Shown here piece after piece: positions 1 through 13,024 of a stretch of 64,000 nucleotides of DNA. The DNA comes from Marsupella aquatica. Lineage: Eukaryota > Marchantiophyta. The stretch lies in contig OZ316896.1 of assembly GCA_973895155.1 (NCBI GenBank), positions 1,550,001 through 1,614,000 of the forward strand. The letters are read 5' to 3'. Below the pieces are notes generated by a model. The model had not been told where the DNA came from, made no database searches, and was given only the letters and a program-made list of their open reading frames with translations. Positions within the stretch are counted from its first letter, which is position 1; each line of letters begins with the position of its first letter. The position numbers were made by a program, and so were the translations under genes.

Positions 1-1052
1 ACGTGACGAACGAAGGTACCTCCTGTTCATTCGCCAGGTTAGCCATTTCTCTCGCTATGCCTGGACTGCGTATATGGATGTCAAAGGTCAACAGATGTCG
101 CATTACCACCCTTTGAAAAGCTTTGGCTAGGGCATTTCCCGATGACATGCTTATTTTCTTATGGATCCAAATCGACTTGGCTGCCCTGTTCACCACATGA
201 GTCGGTGCGAGCTGCAACAAAAGCGAATGACTGCTTGAGAGGAGGTGAAAGTCCAACCACATCCAATTGACAACGTAATCACGGAACATTTCAGGGTTTA
301 AGACAATCCCACAAAATCAGGTTTCAGAAAAGCCAACCCCCAAGCCTCTCTGACTCTGTTTGAATCATACTAAAAATTTCATATCCAATTATTTATTCAT
401 AAACTTCTTCACAAAACTTAAACAAAAAGTGACGGGAGACATTCTCTCATACGAGCTTCGTAGAAACAGTGCTATGTTCCCCTGACCGGCCAGGAATGAT
501 AGTCTCCACAGTCATCAGAGGCCTCCCTTTCGAAAGCTCGTCCGCGGCCGTTAGCCCACCATCAGCAGCCATTGCTTCAGTGGCCTGCCAGGCCTGGGCG
601 TCCCCAGTCACCGCCAGAGTACAGAGATCATTACGATAAACCCTCATTATCGGATATATCGTGGAATCCTCAAGCGCCGTCGCCTTCTTATTATCCTGCT
701 CACCCGTCCGCCCTTTCCTGCCATTCTCATCCGTCCCAACCCCAGTCTCAAATTCCGCCTGCCCATCTGCTCGCCCCACCTCCGCCTGAGCTCTAACGTG
801 AAACCCCAACTCCTCCTCTCCACAACCGAGCTGATTGCATCTCCTTATCCGTGACACGCCCAATTTGCAGCCCTTCCCGGACGACAAAGCTCCGCGATTT
901 GTTCTCAAAGCTGCTGGAGCGAGGTCGAGAGAAGCAGAAGCATGATGCGATGAAGGTGATGGGGAAACACCGGTTGTGGATTGGAACGAGACGGAAATAA
1001 GGCAGGGTCGTGGCGTGGTCGCGGCCGCTGCCAGGGCCCCGGCGAGAGCCAT
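1..1052 (-). CDS. Plastid-type protein of unknown function, 5' two exons (3' end outside window)
   Basis: Exon 1 is 453-1052 (200 codons) and starts at an ATG. Its first ~60 residues are rich in Ala, Ser, Thr and Pro with few acidic residues, which fits a chloroplast transit peptide. The body is a hydrophilic linker (GRKGRTGEQDNKK) followed by a conserved-looking block, STIYPIMRVYRNDL to RSGEHSTVSTKL. The exon ends at a GT donor (GTATGA) right after STKL. A TTGCAG acceptor opens exon 2 at 211 in the same phase; it reads LAPTHVVNRAAKSIWIHKK and FQRVVMRHLLTFDIHIR, then runs off the left edge. The joined order resembles a plant plastid protein of unknown function that I recall only loosely, so no name is given. 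The strand, start and first splice junction are well supported; function and plastid location are inferred. Confidence 0.6.
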
Positions 1053-1321
1053 AGAGAGGAGAATTGGGAATTGAAGCTCCTCGAGCTCAATCGCTTTGTA
1101 AGAGCATCTCGTCTGCGTGCTCCCTGTCTTTACAGTACCTTACACCCTTCACGTCTATTAGTATGTGTTTAGAATCTAATTAGTGTGAGTCGAAATTAGT
1201 GTTACCATCGTCTCTGTTAAGCCACCACTAGCCATGACACAAAACCTGGTTAGAGTTTCACCATAAATAGTATTTTTTCTTGGATTTGTGGAGCAATATC
1301 GAACCCAGAGAGTAAATCAAT

Positions 1322-1374
1322 CCCTGGACCCCATGTTATTCTAGAAAGACCCCATGTTATTCTAGAAACTGAAG
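1322..1374. repeat. Short direct repeat in intergenic DNA
   Basis: The phrase CCCCATGTTATTCTAGAAA occurs twice back to back within about 45 bp. The surrounding 1.1-1.9 kb is AT-rich, and I see no gene there. Confidence 0.5.
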
Positions 1375-1857
1375 CCTAGATGGACCTCCAAATCTAAAGA
1401 AAAAAAATTTCAAAATTGAAGTCAATGTTTGACACTTGAAATAGTTATCAAATTTACCAATGCAACCATAATTAACATCAAATACAAAACCAGTTTTTAG
1501 AACTAAATCTATCGATGTTAAGTTCATTAAAAAGCTAAATAAATTCTAAAATTCATAATCTCCTTAGTACTCGATAAAATCTGTTAATTTTAGTTTCATT
1601 CTCATGAAAGGGGTCAACATTTCAAGGGTTGTACAACAAAGATTTCTATTCACGTTAGAGATTATGAAATCATGGGTAAAATCTAATTTTCAAATTACTT
1701 ATTCAATTCTTATTGAATGATGACAATGCTGAACTCATTAGGACCGTCTCTTCAAGATCTTTCCAACGCCATATTATACGTGAGTTTTTATTATGATTTG
1801 ACTTAACAATATCAAATTAAAAATTGTTGTCGGGAAGATTTTATGTTTTGAACAAAA

Positions 1858-2150
1858 TCAAAATGGAAATAAATCCGTTACTGGGAGTAGTTTTACCTCA
1901 ATTATTTTGTCTTTTGATTTGCATGTCATTTTTTTACATTCTTTTTTACGGCATGGCGTCCCAGTTTTTACAGCAAAGTTACCACAAACACGAATGTAGA
2001 AGTTAATGTTATCCAAAAACAAGTCTCTTCCTGTTTGCGGTGTGCCATGATGAGGTGGCACGTTGTGGAGCCAGGAATTTTGGAAAGGACCTCTAATGGG
2101 GTCCGTAATGAATGACAATAAAGTGATAAAAGGAGAAATCTTGGACACTT
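1858..2150. repeat. Dispersed repeat, inverted partner at about 24.71-24.89 kb
   Basis: Read on the minus strand, this stretch runs from CATTCATTACGGACCCC through CATTCGTGTTTGTG to GGGACGCCATGCC. The same order of blocks occurs on the plus strand at 24.71-24.89 kb with about 25% divergence. The two copies therefore lie in opposite orientation 22.6 kb apart. Each keeps a short open frame (ITDPxRGPFQNSW...), but I recognise no protein. This is best treated as an old transposable-element fragment. Confidence 0.55.
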
Positions 2151-2249
2151 CCCCCTTTTATATGGCACATGACAGTTAAGTGTAGACCAAGGTTTACTTG
2201 TCACTCATGGCAAGCTGAGAAACCTTATAGCAAAAAGTTTGTAAGGTGC

Positions 2250-2627
2250 AAAAAGTTTGTAAGGTCACATTATTATGATGGTTAGGGCGTGTCAAAGAGG
2301 GGCTATAACCAAGATACAACCAAGGATATAATTGTCAGGTATTGCTCTTAGTCTTGTGATTTTTGAGCTAACCACAATTAGGCTAACTCAGGTTAGGACT
2401 TAGCTAAGGTTAATAGTAGTGTTTTTGTGTATATAGCCAGGGCTGGTGCCAGTCCCTGGTGGATCTTCAGTTCATTGTTGGAGTTGGGCAAGAGATAAGT
2501 AAAGGTCTCTTGCTTTCCCGTGGACGTAACCTTGGTCATGAGGTGAACCACGTACTCGCTGTGTGAACTACTTTGTATGGTGTTTTCATGTGCATGGTGT
2601 CTCGGGATAGGGATTATCCCCAACAAT
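2250..2627. repeat. Possible solo LTR or LTR-like fragment
   Basis: The stretch ends in wording typical of plant copia LTRs: CCCGTGGACGTAACC, then GTCATGAGGTGAACCACGTA, a T-rich run and a terminal CCCCAACA. No coding domain lies beside it, so a solo or truncated LTR is likely. The left border and target duplication could not be fixed. Similar phrases (guard of AGCCACATATCTCTC and a TGTTGGTGTG-type tail) recur near 3.06-3.15 kb and 58.86-58.95 kb. The span 2650-4190 otherwise holds AT-rich DNA without a recognisable gene. Confidence 0.3.
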
Positions 2628-4193
2628 AATAATGCTTTTATGATCATGACAAAAATGTTATGGGCTACCTAAGTATGTGCTCTATAGACCTTGCTTATGG
2701 CAGTGCTATAACATGCCCTCTTAAATCTAAGTATGCTCAGATTTGGATGGTTGATTTTGGTTGATTTTTCTAAAGTCTCTTTGCATCATTAGCAAAATAA
2801 GAGCAAATGCGTTGAGACTTGCATAGATAAGAAACACCCTACATACACCCCTGGATAATTGCAAGGAATCATGCTAGTCTCTTTCTATACACCATTTTCC
2901 ATCCTAAAAGGAGTGTTTGCAATGTTTGTTCAGATAGTAGGAACTCATGTTCATTGTTACGGAGCAAGTTGAGAGATAAGGAAGACTTGTTTTGTGGAGA
3001 CTCGATATAGCTAATGGGTCTTGAGTACAGTAAACTCTCGTGTGTTTCCATGGTTGTAGCTTCAGTTGAGATGAATCACGTATCTCTCTATGTCAAGTAC
3101 TAGTGTGTTGGATGATCATGAATTGTTATTATGAATGTAATCTTTGCTCAACATCATGGGCTAAGGGACCAAATTTAGGGAAATAATGTATAATGGGTGT
3201 GAGGCATGAGGCTCTTCACTAAAGGAGGATAGTTACACAATTATAAACCGTACACTCTTATTAATAACTGCACAATCCTACAACTTTGCACTTATCATGT
3301 AGTGCAAAACCCCCTTTAGTGAACATGGACACTTCTTCCTGGCAGTGTGCACTAGAGAGAGACAACTGTTACTAACAATGATCAACAAAACGGGAATATG
3401 GCGCATCCACACTAGCTCATGCATGCTAGGGGCAAGGATGGGGGCAAGTATTTTCATGCTAAGTCTGGGACACCCACCTTCTTTCCATTGGGCAAAAGTT
3501 TAGGGTATATAGGTACCAGGGTGAAAGTCATGATTAATAGCTTAGACGTAAAATGCGGCTACTTTCATACAAGGCAGGACTGCAAGTAGTAGCATTTCAG
3601 AAAGTTGGGCATCGGAGACAAAATAATGTGTCTACCCAATCTTAGATGAAAAACACTTAGTGATGTTATACACGTCAATTCCTTTGAAGACACACAAAAC
3701 AAAGCAACACATCATGACAACAAACCCAAATCCTTCAATTTTCGTAGCGAAAAATCCTCTATGTCAGTTCAAGGTGGGCTACTTATTCTCGTCCTCCAAT
3801 GGACTGCAATTCAGTTTCTTCCCTCTGTACATGGAGCTAACGGTCCATGTTTGATGGACTACACACATGGTTTGTGAGAAAGTGTTCTTTGTTATCAAGT
3901 GTCCACAGGACTTGAATACGTACTATCTTCAGCACGAAGCTTGAAATTCCAGGATATCTGCAACTTTGTAAGCTAGATGCGTCACGTAAGAATGTCATCA
4001 AGACTGCGTGGTACTCCTTGTCAAATGCAGGTTTCATAGCTTGCGAGGATATGGTGGCCATCTTGCAGTTACAACATTCAGGTAAAACCTCAGAAAGCTT
4101 CACCGGTAGACCCAAAACACTCGAAAACTAGCAGCTCTGCAACTTGGATGGATATAACTCAAACCGTTCCATGGTTCACCTTGAGAGTGCAGC

Positions 4194-7100
4194 TTATGCA
4201 ACGTTTTCAAGCCAGATTTGAAAGGCCTCCTCTGCAGCCGACGACCATTCGTAGTGAAACCTACAAAGTATGTTGATTGCAAGTCTAGCTTCTCGATGAT
4301 TTCCTTTGCACAATAGACATTATATAAAGAACCAGTGGAAGTATGACGGTTGGTCACCAGCGAGGTTGACGTTAAACCTGGGTATGTCTGATGACATATA
4401 TCAATTCCAGGGGATATGAAACCATGCACTAACAATTTTGGTAGCATGTGCAACCAGCTTCGGATTCTTTAGCTGAAGAAGTGTGTGCAAGAGAGAGGCA
4501 AACTGTGCTACTGCTGTGAGCACAGTTATGTTCCTCAACCTTTTGAAAAGTTTCACTAGCTCTATTGCAAGAGCCAACATGTGCTCCTCCTCTTTTTCAA
4601 TGCTCCCCATGATATCCTTGTCGCTCTCAGATGCCAGCATGGATAGTTTCTCAAGGGGCTCAGCAGCCTGCAGTCAAAGATTCACCAATGCACAGGAAGG
4701 AAATGATATGATGTTCTGTTCTGTTCATGTTTATGTTTGTGTCTCGTACGATTCAGTTGCATTGTTTACATTTTATCACTAGAGGTTTAATTTGAATATA
4801 GTTTAATAACCGAATGTGATATTAAGAGTTGAGAAAGGGACTTGAATCGGGTGCAAGTGCACAAATATGTAAGGCAGCACAATCATAACCCTACGTTGGA
4901 GTGAAATACCGTCCAACTAACAGCAGTTTAGCTTGTAAAGATAGATTATCTCAAAATTGTAGGAAGCAAAACCTTCAGGGCAAGATAGGTGATGGCAAAC
5001 GAGTCGACAGCAGACAACATCAGGATGAGCCTCCCCCAGCTAGGAGGCCGTGTCTGGAATACTTCCACCAAAGGACCCACGATTCCTCTCACACAAGAGA
5101 AAAACATGCAAGCTGCTGCTGTTTGCTTTAATGTGTCAGCCAGGTCTCTGATCCTAGCTCGCTTCACCTTCTCTACATATCTGAAGACTCCCATCAGCTC
5201 CCTGCTCACCTTGATTGTGTAACCTGACTGCAGAAAATTCCATCGAACACATTTGATGGTTAGGTTATCCACTTCAGGGAATTGCAAGACTCATATTTTT
5301 GCTTGATATTGATATTCATTCGAGCAGGGTCTCTTGGACCAGTCAGGACGATGGTTGATAACCTGCGTCCTGATATATTTCATCTGCTAACAACTGATCA
5401 GTATCTCTTCAAAGTTAGCTTCTGATGGTAAGGGAACTCTAGCACTCGATTCGAGTTTATTGAGCTTTCACCAAGGGATCTTAACTTCTGCAATGACTTG
5501 AACGATAGCACAAGTTGAAGCCATGAATACTTGCCATACAAAGCGATAGGATGAGCAGACATTTCTGTTTCCTGAATTCTATCCGGACTTCGCTCTTGAC
5601 CCCTAGATGGACCTGACTGACACAATGCGAAGGACAAACAAACTAGAAGAGACAAACCTGATCTGGATCGTTTCCCTCTGGTACCTCCACATAAGTACCA
5701 TCCCTGGCGCTAAGGCTGCTGGCTCGGCGGAAGCTACAGGCTCCATGAGGTTGGTCGGGAGATCGATCGCAATATTCAATTTCATCCCCATCATCATCTT
5801 TGCTGCTTCTGATGAGCTTTGACCTTTTGCTGTCTCTCTTTGTGCCTTTCTCGCTACTGCTTCCGCAAAAGTTGGACTTCCTCCTGTCTAGCTCTAACAA
5901 ATGGAATCCCCCTGAGGATCTGCTGGCTGCGCTAATTCTATCATTGAGTCGTTTATGTCCAGCCTGCAGCGAGACTCTTTGAACACCCAAGAGCCTCTGC
6001 TGAGATGCACTGCACGAGGATCTCAGTTTTCCTCTATTTTCAAACCGATGGCGGACACTGTAAAGATCACAAACAGCAAAGTCATATTTAAATGCAAAGG
6101 GAACGTAGATTGACCATAATGTGTTGGAGTTAAGTGAACCTGGATCACATCTGAAGTGAAAATCCATTCGAGTTCCTCACTTGCTTAACTGAACAGATTG
6201 TAAGAATTATCATGACTACAAAGCTCAACTTACTCCATGTCACTAGTCAACAACCTTGACAATCCCAGCTGCATAGTAAATTGTGCCGTGTGTTCCTGGC
6301 CTACAATCGACTCACTCCGCAGTGTAAAGTGGTTAGCCATTTTGTAGGCCATTTACATATTGCTTTAAGGCATAGAAGCTATGTCAATGCTGGACCTCAG
6401 GAGGAGCAGACCCCAACCACACACATCAGTGATTATGCTAGACCGTGGTCTCCACAAAGCAACGACATTTGGGTGAGGCAACCGATTCCCATAAGATTTG
6501 TGGTACTCACGTTGTGAGATAGGCAGGCGAAGAGGGAGAGCCATGTGGGCATGCAGCAAATGACGCTCCGGTGTAATTTTTCTTCCAAACTCCTAAGGCA
6601 GATTTTGAAGCCTGGAAACTTGACAATCTCAATGAATCACATGTCTTTGACGGAACCTTTTGGGAATTCCAAGTTGGTAAACTCTCAAGAGTGCAAGAGA
6701 TCATCGCTTCTGAAGAGTATGCCAGTCTGTATATTCAATGCAATATTTCAAACAACCACTCGTTCAGACAACGGAGCGGCAAGCAGTGCCGGATGATGCA
6801 TCTCTAAGGTCCAGGATTTGTTCCCATGTTTCTGCACCAATGTACCTTACATGTGTCCAGTCACTCTCTAAGTTGAGGGAATCGTTCTTCACAAGGTTCT
6901 CCAACAGAGCTAGTTTAGATTGCAACTAGGAAAGATTGTTTGATATAACGAGTGGATTGCAAGGGTTGGACTTTTACGAGTGTCCTCGACCTTGTCGTGA
7001 GGTAGACGTGACTGTAACAATTTTTAAGAGCTCAAAAATTGGGCTGCGTTCAAGAGTTAACTTTGTGCAGTTTCAGCGTCAGTTTCATTATCTTCTGTAT

Positions 7101-7316
7101 TTTCCTCATCCCTTGTAACTTCTGTTTCAGGAAGACCTTAGAAGCTGCATTCTTGGCTTGCACATTTCCAGATAAAGAATTCAGACCACTCCGTATCCTT
7201 TGGACTAAGTCAGAAGCATCAAGTCTCGAACGGACTTTGGCTCCTACTGCCTTCAAAGATCTCCTTGATCTTTGCAGTTGCAGCCGAGGACTATCAAAGA
7301 ATCGATGTTGAATCAT
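4194..7316 (-). CDS. Unrecognised protein with TFIIS N-terminal-like C-terminal region, eight-exon model
   Basis: Most of this model joins in phase. Exon 1 is 7137-7316 (ATG, MIQHRFFDSPRLQLQRSRR). Exon 2 is 6851-6925 (LQSKLALLENLVKND; donor GTAAGG). Exon 3 is 6511-6611 (donor GTGAGT, phase 2). Exon 4 is 5658-6057, a basic Ser-rich linker with KGTKRDSKRSKL and an acidic DDDGDE patch. Exon 5 starts at 5571 (ETEMSAHPIALYGKYSW), but its 3' border is unresolved. Exon 6 is 4973-5227 (RELMGVFRYVEKVKRARIRD). Exon 7 is 4423-4667 and exon 8 is 4194-4260, ending in TAA after WLENVA. In exon 7, ELVKLFKRLRNITVLTAV followed by NPKLVAHATKIVSAW matches the spacing of the TFIIS N-terminal/LW fold (helical, Leu-rich, then A-x-x-I-V-x-x-W). 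That would suggest a nuclear transcription or chromatin factor. I cannot name the family, and the domain call is by eye. Confidence 0.45.
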
Positions 7317-8330
7317 CTCTGATTACGTCTGGACGATTCAAAATTAGGAGTTCGAACAAGGGATCCTATGACTTGCCCGGCCGAATGGTAAACATATTCT
7401 GCTGGATTTTGCCAATGCGATACTAGAAGGCTCTAATTTGGATTGTCGCGAACGCTGTTATTGACGCCCGGATAATTTTGGGGACTAAGCTCTCCCATGC
7501 CATCGACTGTGCTCCAGACCTGGTTAAGAATGTTACGGTGCCCAGGGACGAACGAGTTCAATCTCACCTGTCACCAAGGCTCTACACCAAAATTGTCTGC
7601 CCCGGTGGTCCAGGGACGAGCACCACACTGAGCTGAAATAGAATGGAGTAGTTTTGGAGCAAGGTGCTTAAGTTTGGACCAGAGCGAGAGCAGAGACGTG
7701 ACTGTCAAATTCTGCAGGAATTGTCTTGGATTCATTCAGGCGTGAAAATACAAGAAATTCCCCGCGCGGAAATCCTCCTCAGCGGTGTGTTAACGCCAAT
7801 TGTCCCCGAGATCACATCTTCTCCTGATTGCTGTTCGTCCCACATCTTTCTATGCCTCAATAAGAATGCAGATGAGTTGTTCCAGCGAATTTATCCTGCA
7901 GACACGAAATATGGGTGTGCAAGGACTGCCTAAACGCCACGATTCATCACCAATAGTGAACTCTTAGGTCCCTCGCAGATATGTTCACCGCCATGCCGTA
8001 AACTTTCGTTTCTATATTTTCTCTGCCATTTCGCCACGATTCATCACAAGCTTTGTACCGATGTCTCCCTCCCTCCAGATAATTTCAATGTCATCCCCTC
8101 ATCTTCTTTGCAGGTTCAATGTGGTAGTATGATAGTTAGACGAGAGGCAGTGTCCTTACCGATCTGCCCGGTCTCTAAAGGAAATGCACGTTGTTGGTGG
8201 GGACAAGAGCGATGGACGGAAGGAGAACATTTAGAAGGGACTTGGAGTGAAGAAAATTTGGTAGAAGATTAACGAAAGGTTGCCACATTGATCGCAAAAG
8301 TTGCAACCTTTTGAGAGATGGGAACCGTTA

Positions 8331-8515
8331 CATTACCTTAGCTTGACTGCCACCTTTCTCGGCTGTCTTCCGCTTAGATACCGCGCACTGTAAAGCGTAG
8401 TCAATCGCTTTGCTGCAGTACACTACCTTAGCTTGACTACCACCTTTCTCGGCTGTGTTCCGCTTGAATACCGCAAATTGTAGACTGTAGAGAATCGCTT
8501 TGCTGCAATACCTTT
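8331..8515. repeat. Tandem duplication of an ~85-bp unit
   Basis: Two adjacent copies share ACCTTAGCTTGACT, CCACCTTTCTCGGCTGT, TTCCGCTT and AATCGCTTTGCTGCA with about 10% divergence. They lie about 1 kb upstream of the start of the 4.2-7.3 kb minus-strand gene, in a stretch (7317-9670) where I find no convincing gene. Confidence 0.65.
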
Positions 8516-9670
8516 GACTTTAAGCGACAGACGGTGACACTGGAGCCGCTACTCAACAGAACAACGGATTCTCAAACAAGGTTCCTGTGTCCATAATTAC
8601 CAAACCAATATGCCCAAATTCCGGAAGCAGATCTCGTTTCCCCGAAAAGTCCGATAGCTGCAATTGAATTCGCCAACTACGACATAATCGGACATTCCGG
8701 ACAAAATGTAACCAAGAATCCACTGACCTAGAATTCGTACTCCTCCTGCCAACTACATCGGAATCCACATGTCTGAGAACTCCAAGAGCCAACATCAGCT
8801 ACGTATTCGCTTGGATGCAATGCAATGCGATGCAATTCAGCGGCAGCGGCTTTCCAATTATTTATCGCTACAGTAGTAATCTTAGGGTCTGTCTTCAATA
8901 AATTCTCAAGGATAATATCGGATTTACATGAGGGAACACCTGTCAAGTGTCCTTCGGCGCTATTGAATCCAACAGAACCCAACCTGCAAATTTGATCGTG
9001 GCTTTATTCATTTCAAATCCTCTTACTGTACCTGGCTAAAGTCAGCAACACGCAAAAACTTGGCAACAAAATAGTAAGGTACACGATACAACGCAAATCG
9101 ACGTAACCCGGCTATGGTTGGAGGACCTGATCCAGCACTCAAGATTGACTTCATGTCTGTAAACATTGCCAACAAATAGGAAATAAATGCTGTGTTGTGT
9201 CCTAAATCATTTTGATAACAGTAACAGTATTTACATCAATTTCAATTCCTTGCTCAACTTCGATCCACTTGAGTGCAACACTGACAGAATCCTGAATCCA
9301 TCATGAATACTGTACTCATCACTGCCAAGCTTGAGAAATCAGGACAACTCGTCTTCACTCCAACTACACACCCTAATGTACACGAATACCTATGTGACTT
9401 GGAAATGGGGAATGCGACTTTGTCATTGTCGCTACTTCTGGGCTTCCATGGATAATGCATGGTCCCCATAACGCCAAGATGGGTCGATTTGTACAAATGT
9501 CGTTCAGTTACAGTACAAGCAAGGATTCCTGCAGCAAGCCGCGGCTAGTCTTTCACCTTTGAATAGACAATCAGCTTCGATGCCGTTTCAAAGCCTTACA
9601 CCTTAAACATTCGAGAGGCCGACTACCATTCACCTATCGGAAGCACGATTTTTAATGGTGGAAGAAGTTA

Positions 9671-12600
9671 TCATCCTAATTCCACAGCCAACTTGGAGAA
9701 CTCTTTCTCCAATTCTCTTTCCTCTTCTGACTCGATAGGTAGAGGAGATTGAGGGTTCTGAGTATCCTGTGCCGGCACCGGAACCTTTGGGACATCTGGC
9801 AGCGTCTCCTCAGAGTCCAGCTCTTCCTCTAGCAATGCAAGCTCAGCATCAAGGGCTCCATCATCATCTAATTCACCGGTAGAAAGGGGAGCCCCAGCTG
9901 CATATGCGATATCACTAAGATGTCAGTTTACTATCCCCATTTCATGAAAAAGTTGAGGGGGTGGGCATTGTGTGGGCATTGTGTGGGCATTATTTTATTA
10001 GTCCAATTCCTTTGCACACGATAAAAACTCTATTGATTTAACAGATTAAAGAGTCAATTCCACCTCTGTACAATTGGCAGTCAAAGTCTTCGGAAGAAGA
10101 GCAAGGTGAAGGTAGTTTGTGAAGAAAGGCCACATACCAAGGGCCTCTTCGGTTTCTCTCTGGAGAGTGATGGCTTCGTCAAGTTCACTTAAAGTGTGTT
10201 GCACTTCTTCTAAGCTCACATGGTTCTCCTTCATTGCAGTAGTACCCACTTGGATTGCATCCGAAACCTGCATTACATGGAACATATACATATTCTAAGA
10301 CCCCTGCTGCTTGCATGAAAAGGTTGTTCTTCCGAAACAAGAAACTTAGCCTAGATAACCCTGCGACTCACGGGAAAAACAAGCAAGCTCCGCTTCACCA
10401 TACACAGACAATTACAACGTGAAGGCACCCACCCTGTTGAACGACCTACATCACGGTATCGATAATTTGCTAAAGCCAAACCAAGCAGAATATCTTGCCT
10501 CACTACCCCTCCTCTCTTTCAGCGTGGCGGTGAGACTAAGACGATTACTGGTCTTTTCGCTTTCATAATTACCGCGTTGTGGTCGTGAAATCTAACCTTT
10601 TTGGTTGTCTCAGCATCAGCGATAAGGCTAAGAACGTGATCAATCTTGTCCATCGAGCCAGCACACTGGTCCCGACTAAGTTGAAGCAGTTTCATGCTAC
10701 GGACATATCTCAGAGCCTCCCTCTTGAAGCCAGCCTTCGATGATTTTATCACACAGCTTCTAGCCCTGTTCAGCAGAAACGAAAATTCCAAGAGCTCGGC
10801 GTCATTTTTTACAACTTCAAAACTGCTCACTCATACAATACAATCGTGTTTGGAATCTATACATAGATCAATATTGTAATGTCCTAAGTACTCTGAATGC
10901 TCACATGGAGATCCTCCCATCAAGGGTGCTCAACCGGAGCTGCAGCATCTCCATTGTCCAATGAAGCTGTAATATGTGGCAATCATTTTCTGACACAGGT
11001 GTGACAGGTTTCTCGTTCACAGATATTTTGAAGCCCTGCCAAATGCACCCAACTGCAGATGTACCATTCAAATAGGAATGAGCAAGCAGAAGGACTCAAA
11101 AATTTGTGGATTGCGCCATGATTACAACACCAGTACTCACGACCACGAGATTAAAGTTTCCTTTAAGGTTTAAAAGAAGTTTAGGAGCTATCCATTGAAA
11201 CAGGAAGTGCCAAGTATCAAGGTGCAGGTTTCTCCAGGAGCAGGTTTCTCAGTCTTAAGACGTGGGTACCTAAACAGGTCAGTAAAAGTGGCCTCAGGAC
11301 CCCAAGAAAAGTAGATTGACACCAAACACCACATGAGAAACAGACTGACCATTCTAGACAATCAGTAACCAATCTCCAAATCAGTAAAGAAACTAAAAGA
11401 TTACCTCAATTTGGTCACCACCTGCCACACGGACATAGCGTGCTTTGTTTTGACGGAGAAGACGTCCTATAACCAGTTCAGCTTCCTCAGAGCCCCCACA
11501 AAGCTCTTTGATCTTTGCCAAGGTTGCTATCCACTCAGATGAGTAGTGGGCCTCAGCCAGAGTCTTGAGAAAACGCGAAATCCTCTCCTGCAGAACATTT
11601 GCAGTCTATTCTCTTTATGAACAGGTTGAGCGAATGTATGACTCCTTTTAGTCTGGAGTTTCAAAGGGTCAAAGTGCCCCAAGAATTGAGTTGTCGAGTA
11701 TAAACTATAGAACAAGCTGGAATTAAATTTCATTCAACGTGCCTCCACCTTGATTGCAATCTACAGTAAATGGTCAACCAGTTTAAGTGAAAGCGAGTAA
11801 ACCAAGTCACACAGCTACTATAATCATTAAAAAAATACTGCTGAATGGCACACATGAACCTAGGTATTAACTACACACACCGAAGACAACACACGATTCC
11901 AGAAAAGGAGAATTGCATTGCCACAAACCTGGAGAATGGGCATCACAACGAGGCGCTCTTCCACGGGCAATTCGGTCTCAGCATAGCCAATACCTGCCCA
12001 GGAAATAGTTTTCTTCAGGATGGCCCCTAACCATTGGAACGTAGAAGGCAGACCGCCCAGGACCTGATCCTCAGTGTTCAGCTCGCCGGACTTCTTCATT
12101 TCGACCTGCATCACATCAAAATAATCCCATTTCAAGTCTTTTAAGACTTTGCCACTTGAACATGCAATTTAAAGGAGCAATAGCGTTTTTGATCCGATCC
12201 TGTCAATGAAGACTTCCCATGGGGCCGGTGCCGGAAAGGAATATGCCTGGCAGGTAGGGGAAATATGGACGGGAGTAATTACCAAAACGTGCTCAAGGCC
12301 CATTGGAACCACTCCATCCCGCAGAAACCATTTTTGCTGCACCTGCACCAGATTGGGAGCGATGTCGAAATGTGCATCAGTATTAGAATTAGAAGCCAGC
12401 CAAATTTTCCTCTCATGTCCTTCTCAGAGACGGTTGTTAAGTCTATGATGAAAAGCTTGTGAGTGAATTTGCTTCCCAAGGCAACTTTAGGTTCGTGAGA
12501 AAGTGTCTGGATTCTACGTTGAATAACGAACAAGCGTCTCCTTGCTGCTCAACTTCCGGTACATGAGAAAAGTTACGCAGCCGGAAAAGACCTCGGCCAT

Positions 12601-13024
12601 GCTGGAAAAAGGTACAGGACAATTTCTGCCTTCCGGCCATCAGCTACAGGGTATGAGAGTCGCTCCAAATTTTGGCCCCGAACCAGACAGAATTTCGTGG
12701 AGGCGTGACAAAATGGGATTCATAAGTCTCCGTCAGAACATAGTCGAATTAAGAAAAAGCTTGTGCCTGTGTGAATATCAGAATTAGGGTTGGGAGAGGC
12801 CAGCCAATCGAGGAAGCAAAGAGACCTACCAAATGGGTGTCGATGACGACGTGGTCTAGATGCCGAGCAACTTTGATTATCAAATCCGCCCAGAAGTTCA
12901 GCTTTTCTTCCCAGTCTTGCTTCTGTCCGCTGAAGGCCTTGAATCGCGCCCTGGTAAAGTCATCATCCTTCCAATCCGGTACTTCCTTCTCCAGAAAATC
13001 ACGCAGGACGTTCTCCTCTCCCAT
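9671..13024 (-). CDS. CHMP7: CHMP7-like ESCRT-III protein, eight exons, 442 aa
   Basis: Exons: 12830-13024, 12283-12342, 11929-12105, 11405-11587, 10905-11035, 10597-10822, 10138-10267 and 9671-9897. They total 1329 nt, every phase joins, and the frame ends VELG-stop. The N-terminal half is the CHMP7-specific winged-helix region: ARFKAFSGQKQDWEEKLNFW, then VQQKWFLRDGVVPMGLEHVL. The C-terminal half is Snf7-like: helical and Lys/Arg-rich around SKAGFKREALRYVRSMKLLQ, then a regulatory helix (VSLEEVQHTLSELDEAI), and it ends in an acidic tail (ELDDDGALDAELALLEEEL), as in ESCRT-III proteins. CHMP7 helps recruit ESCRT-III to membranes, including the nuclear envelope in animals. The length fits plant homologues (about 420-460 aa). 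The start is the first ATG, MGEENVLRDFLEKEVPDW. The gene looks intact; intron 7 carries three copies of GTGTGGGCATT near 9960-9995. Confidence 0.9.
9960..9995. repeat. Microsatellite-like 12-bp triplet in a CHMP7 intron
   Basis: The unit GTGGGCATTGT is repeated three times within the intron between CHMP7 exons 7 and 8, just downstream of the exon 7 donor on the minus strand. It does not touch the splice sites. Confidence 0.6.

Noticed and set aside
8728-8982. Minus-strand frame containing ENLLKTDPKITTVAINNW
   Set aside because: It looks mildly protein-like and follows a possible acceptor, but has no ATG, no clear donor partner and no recognised family; not enough for a feature.
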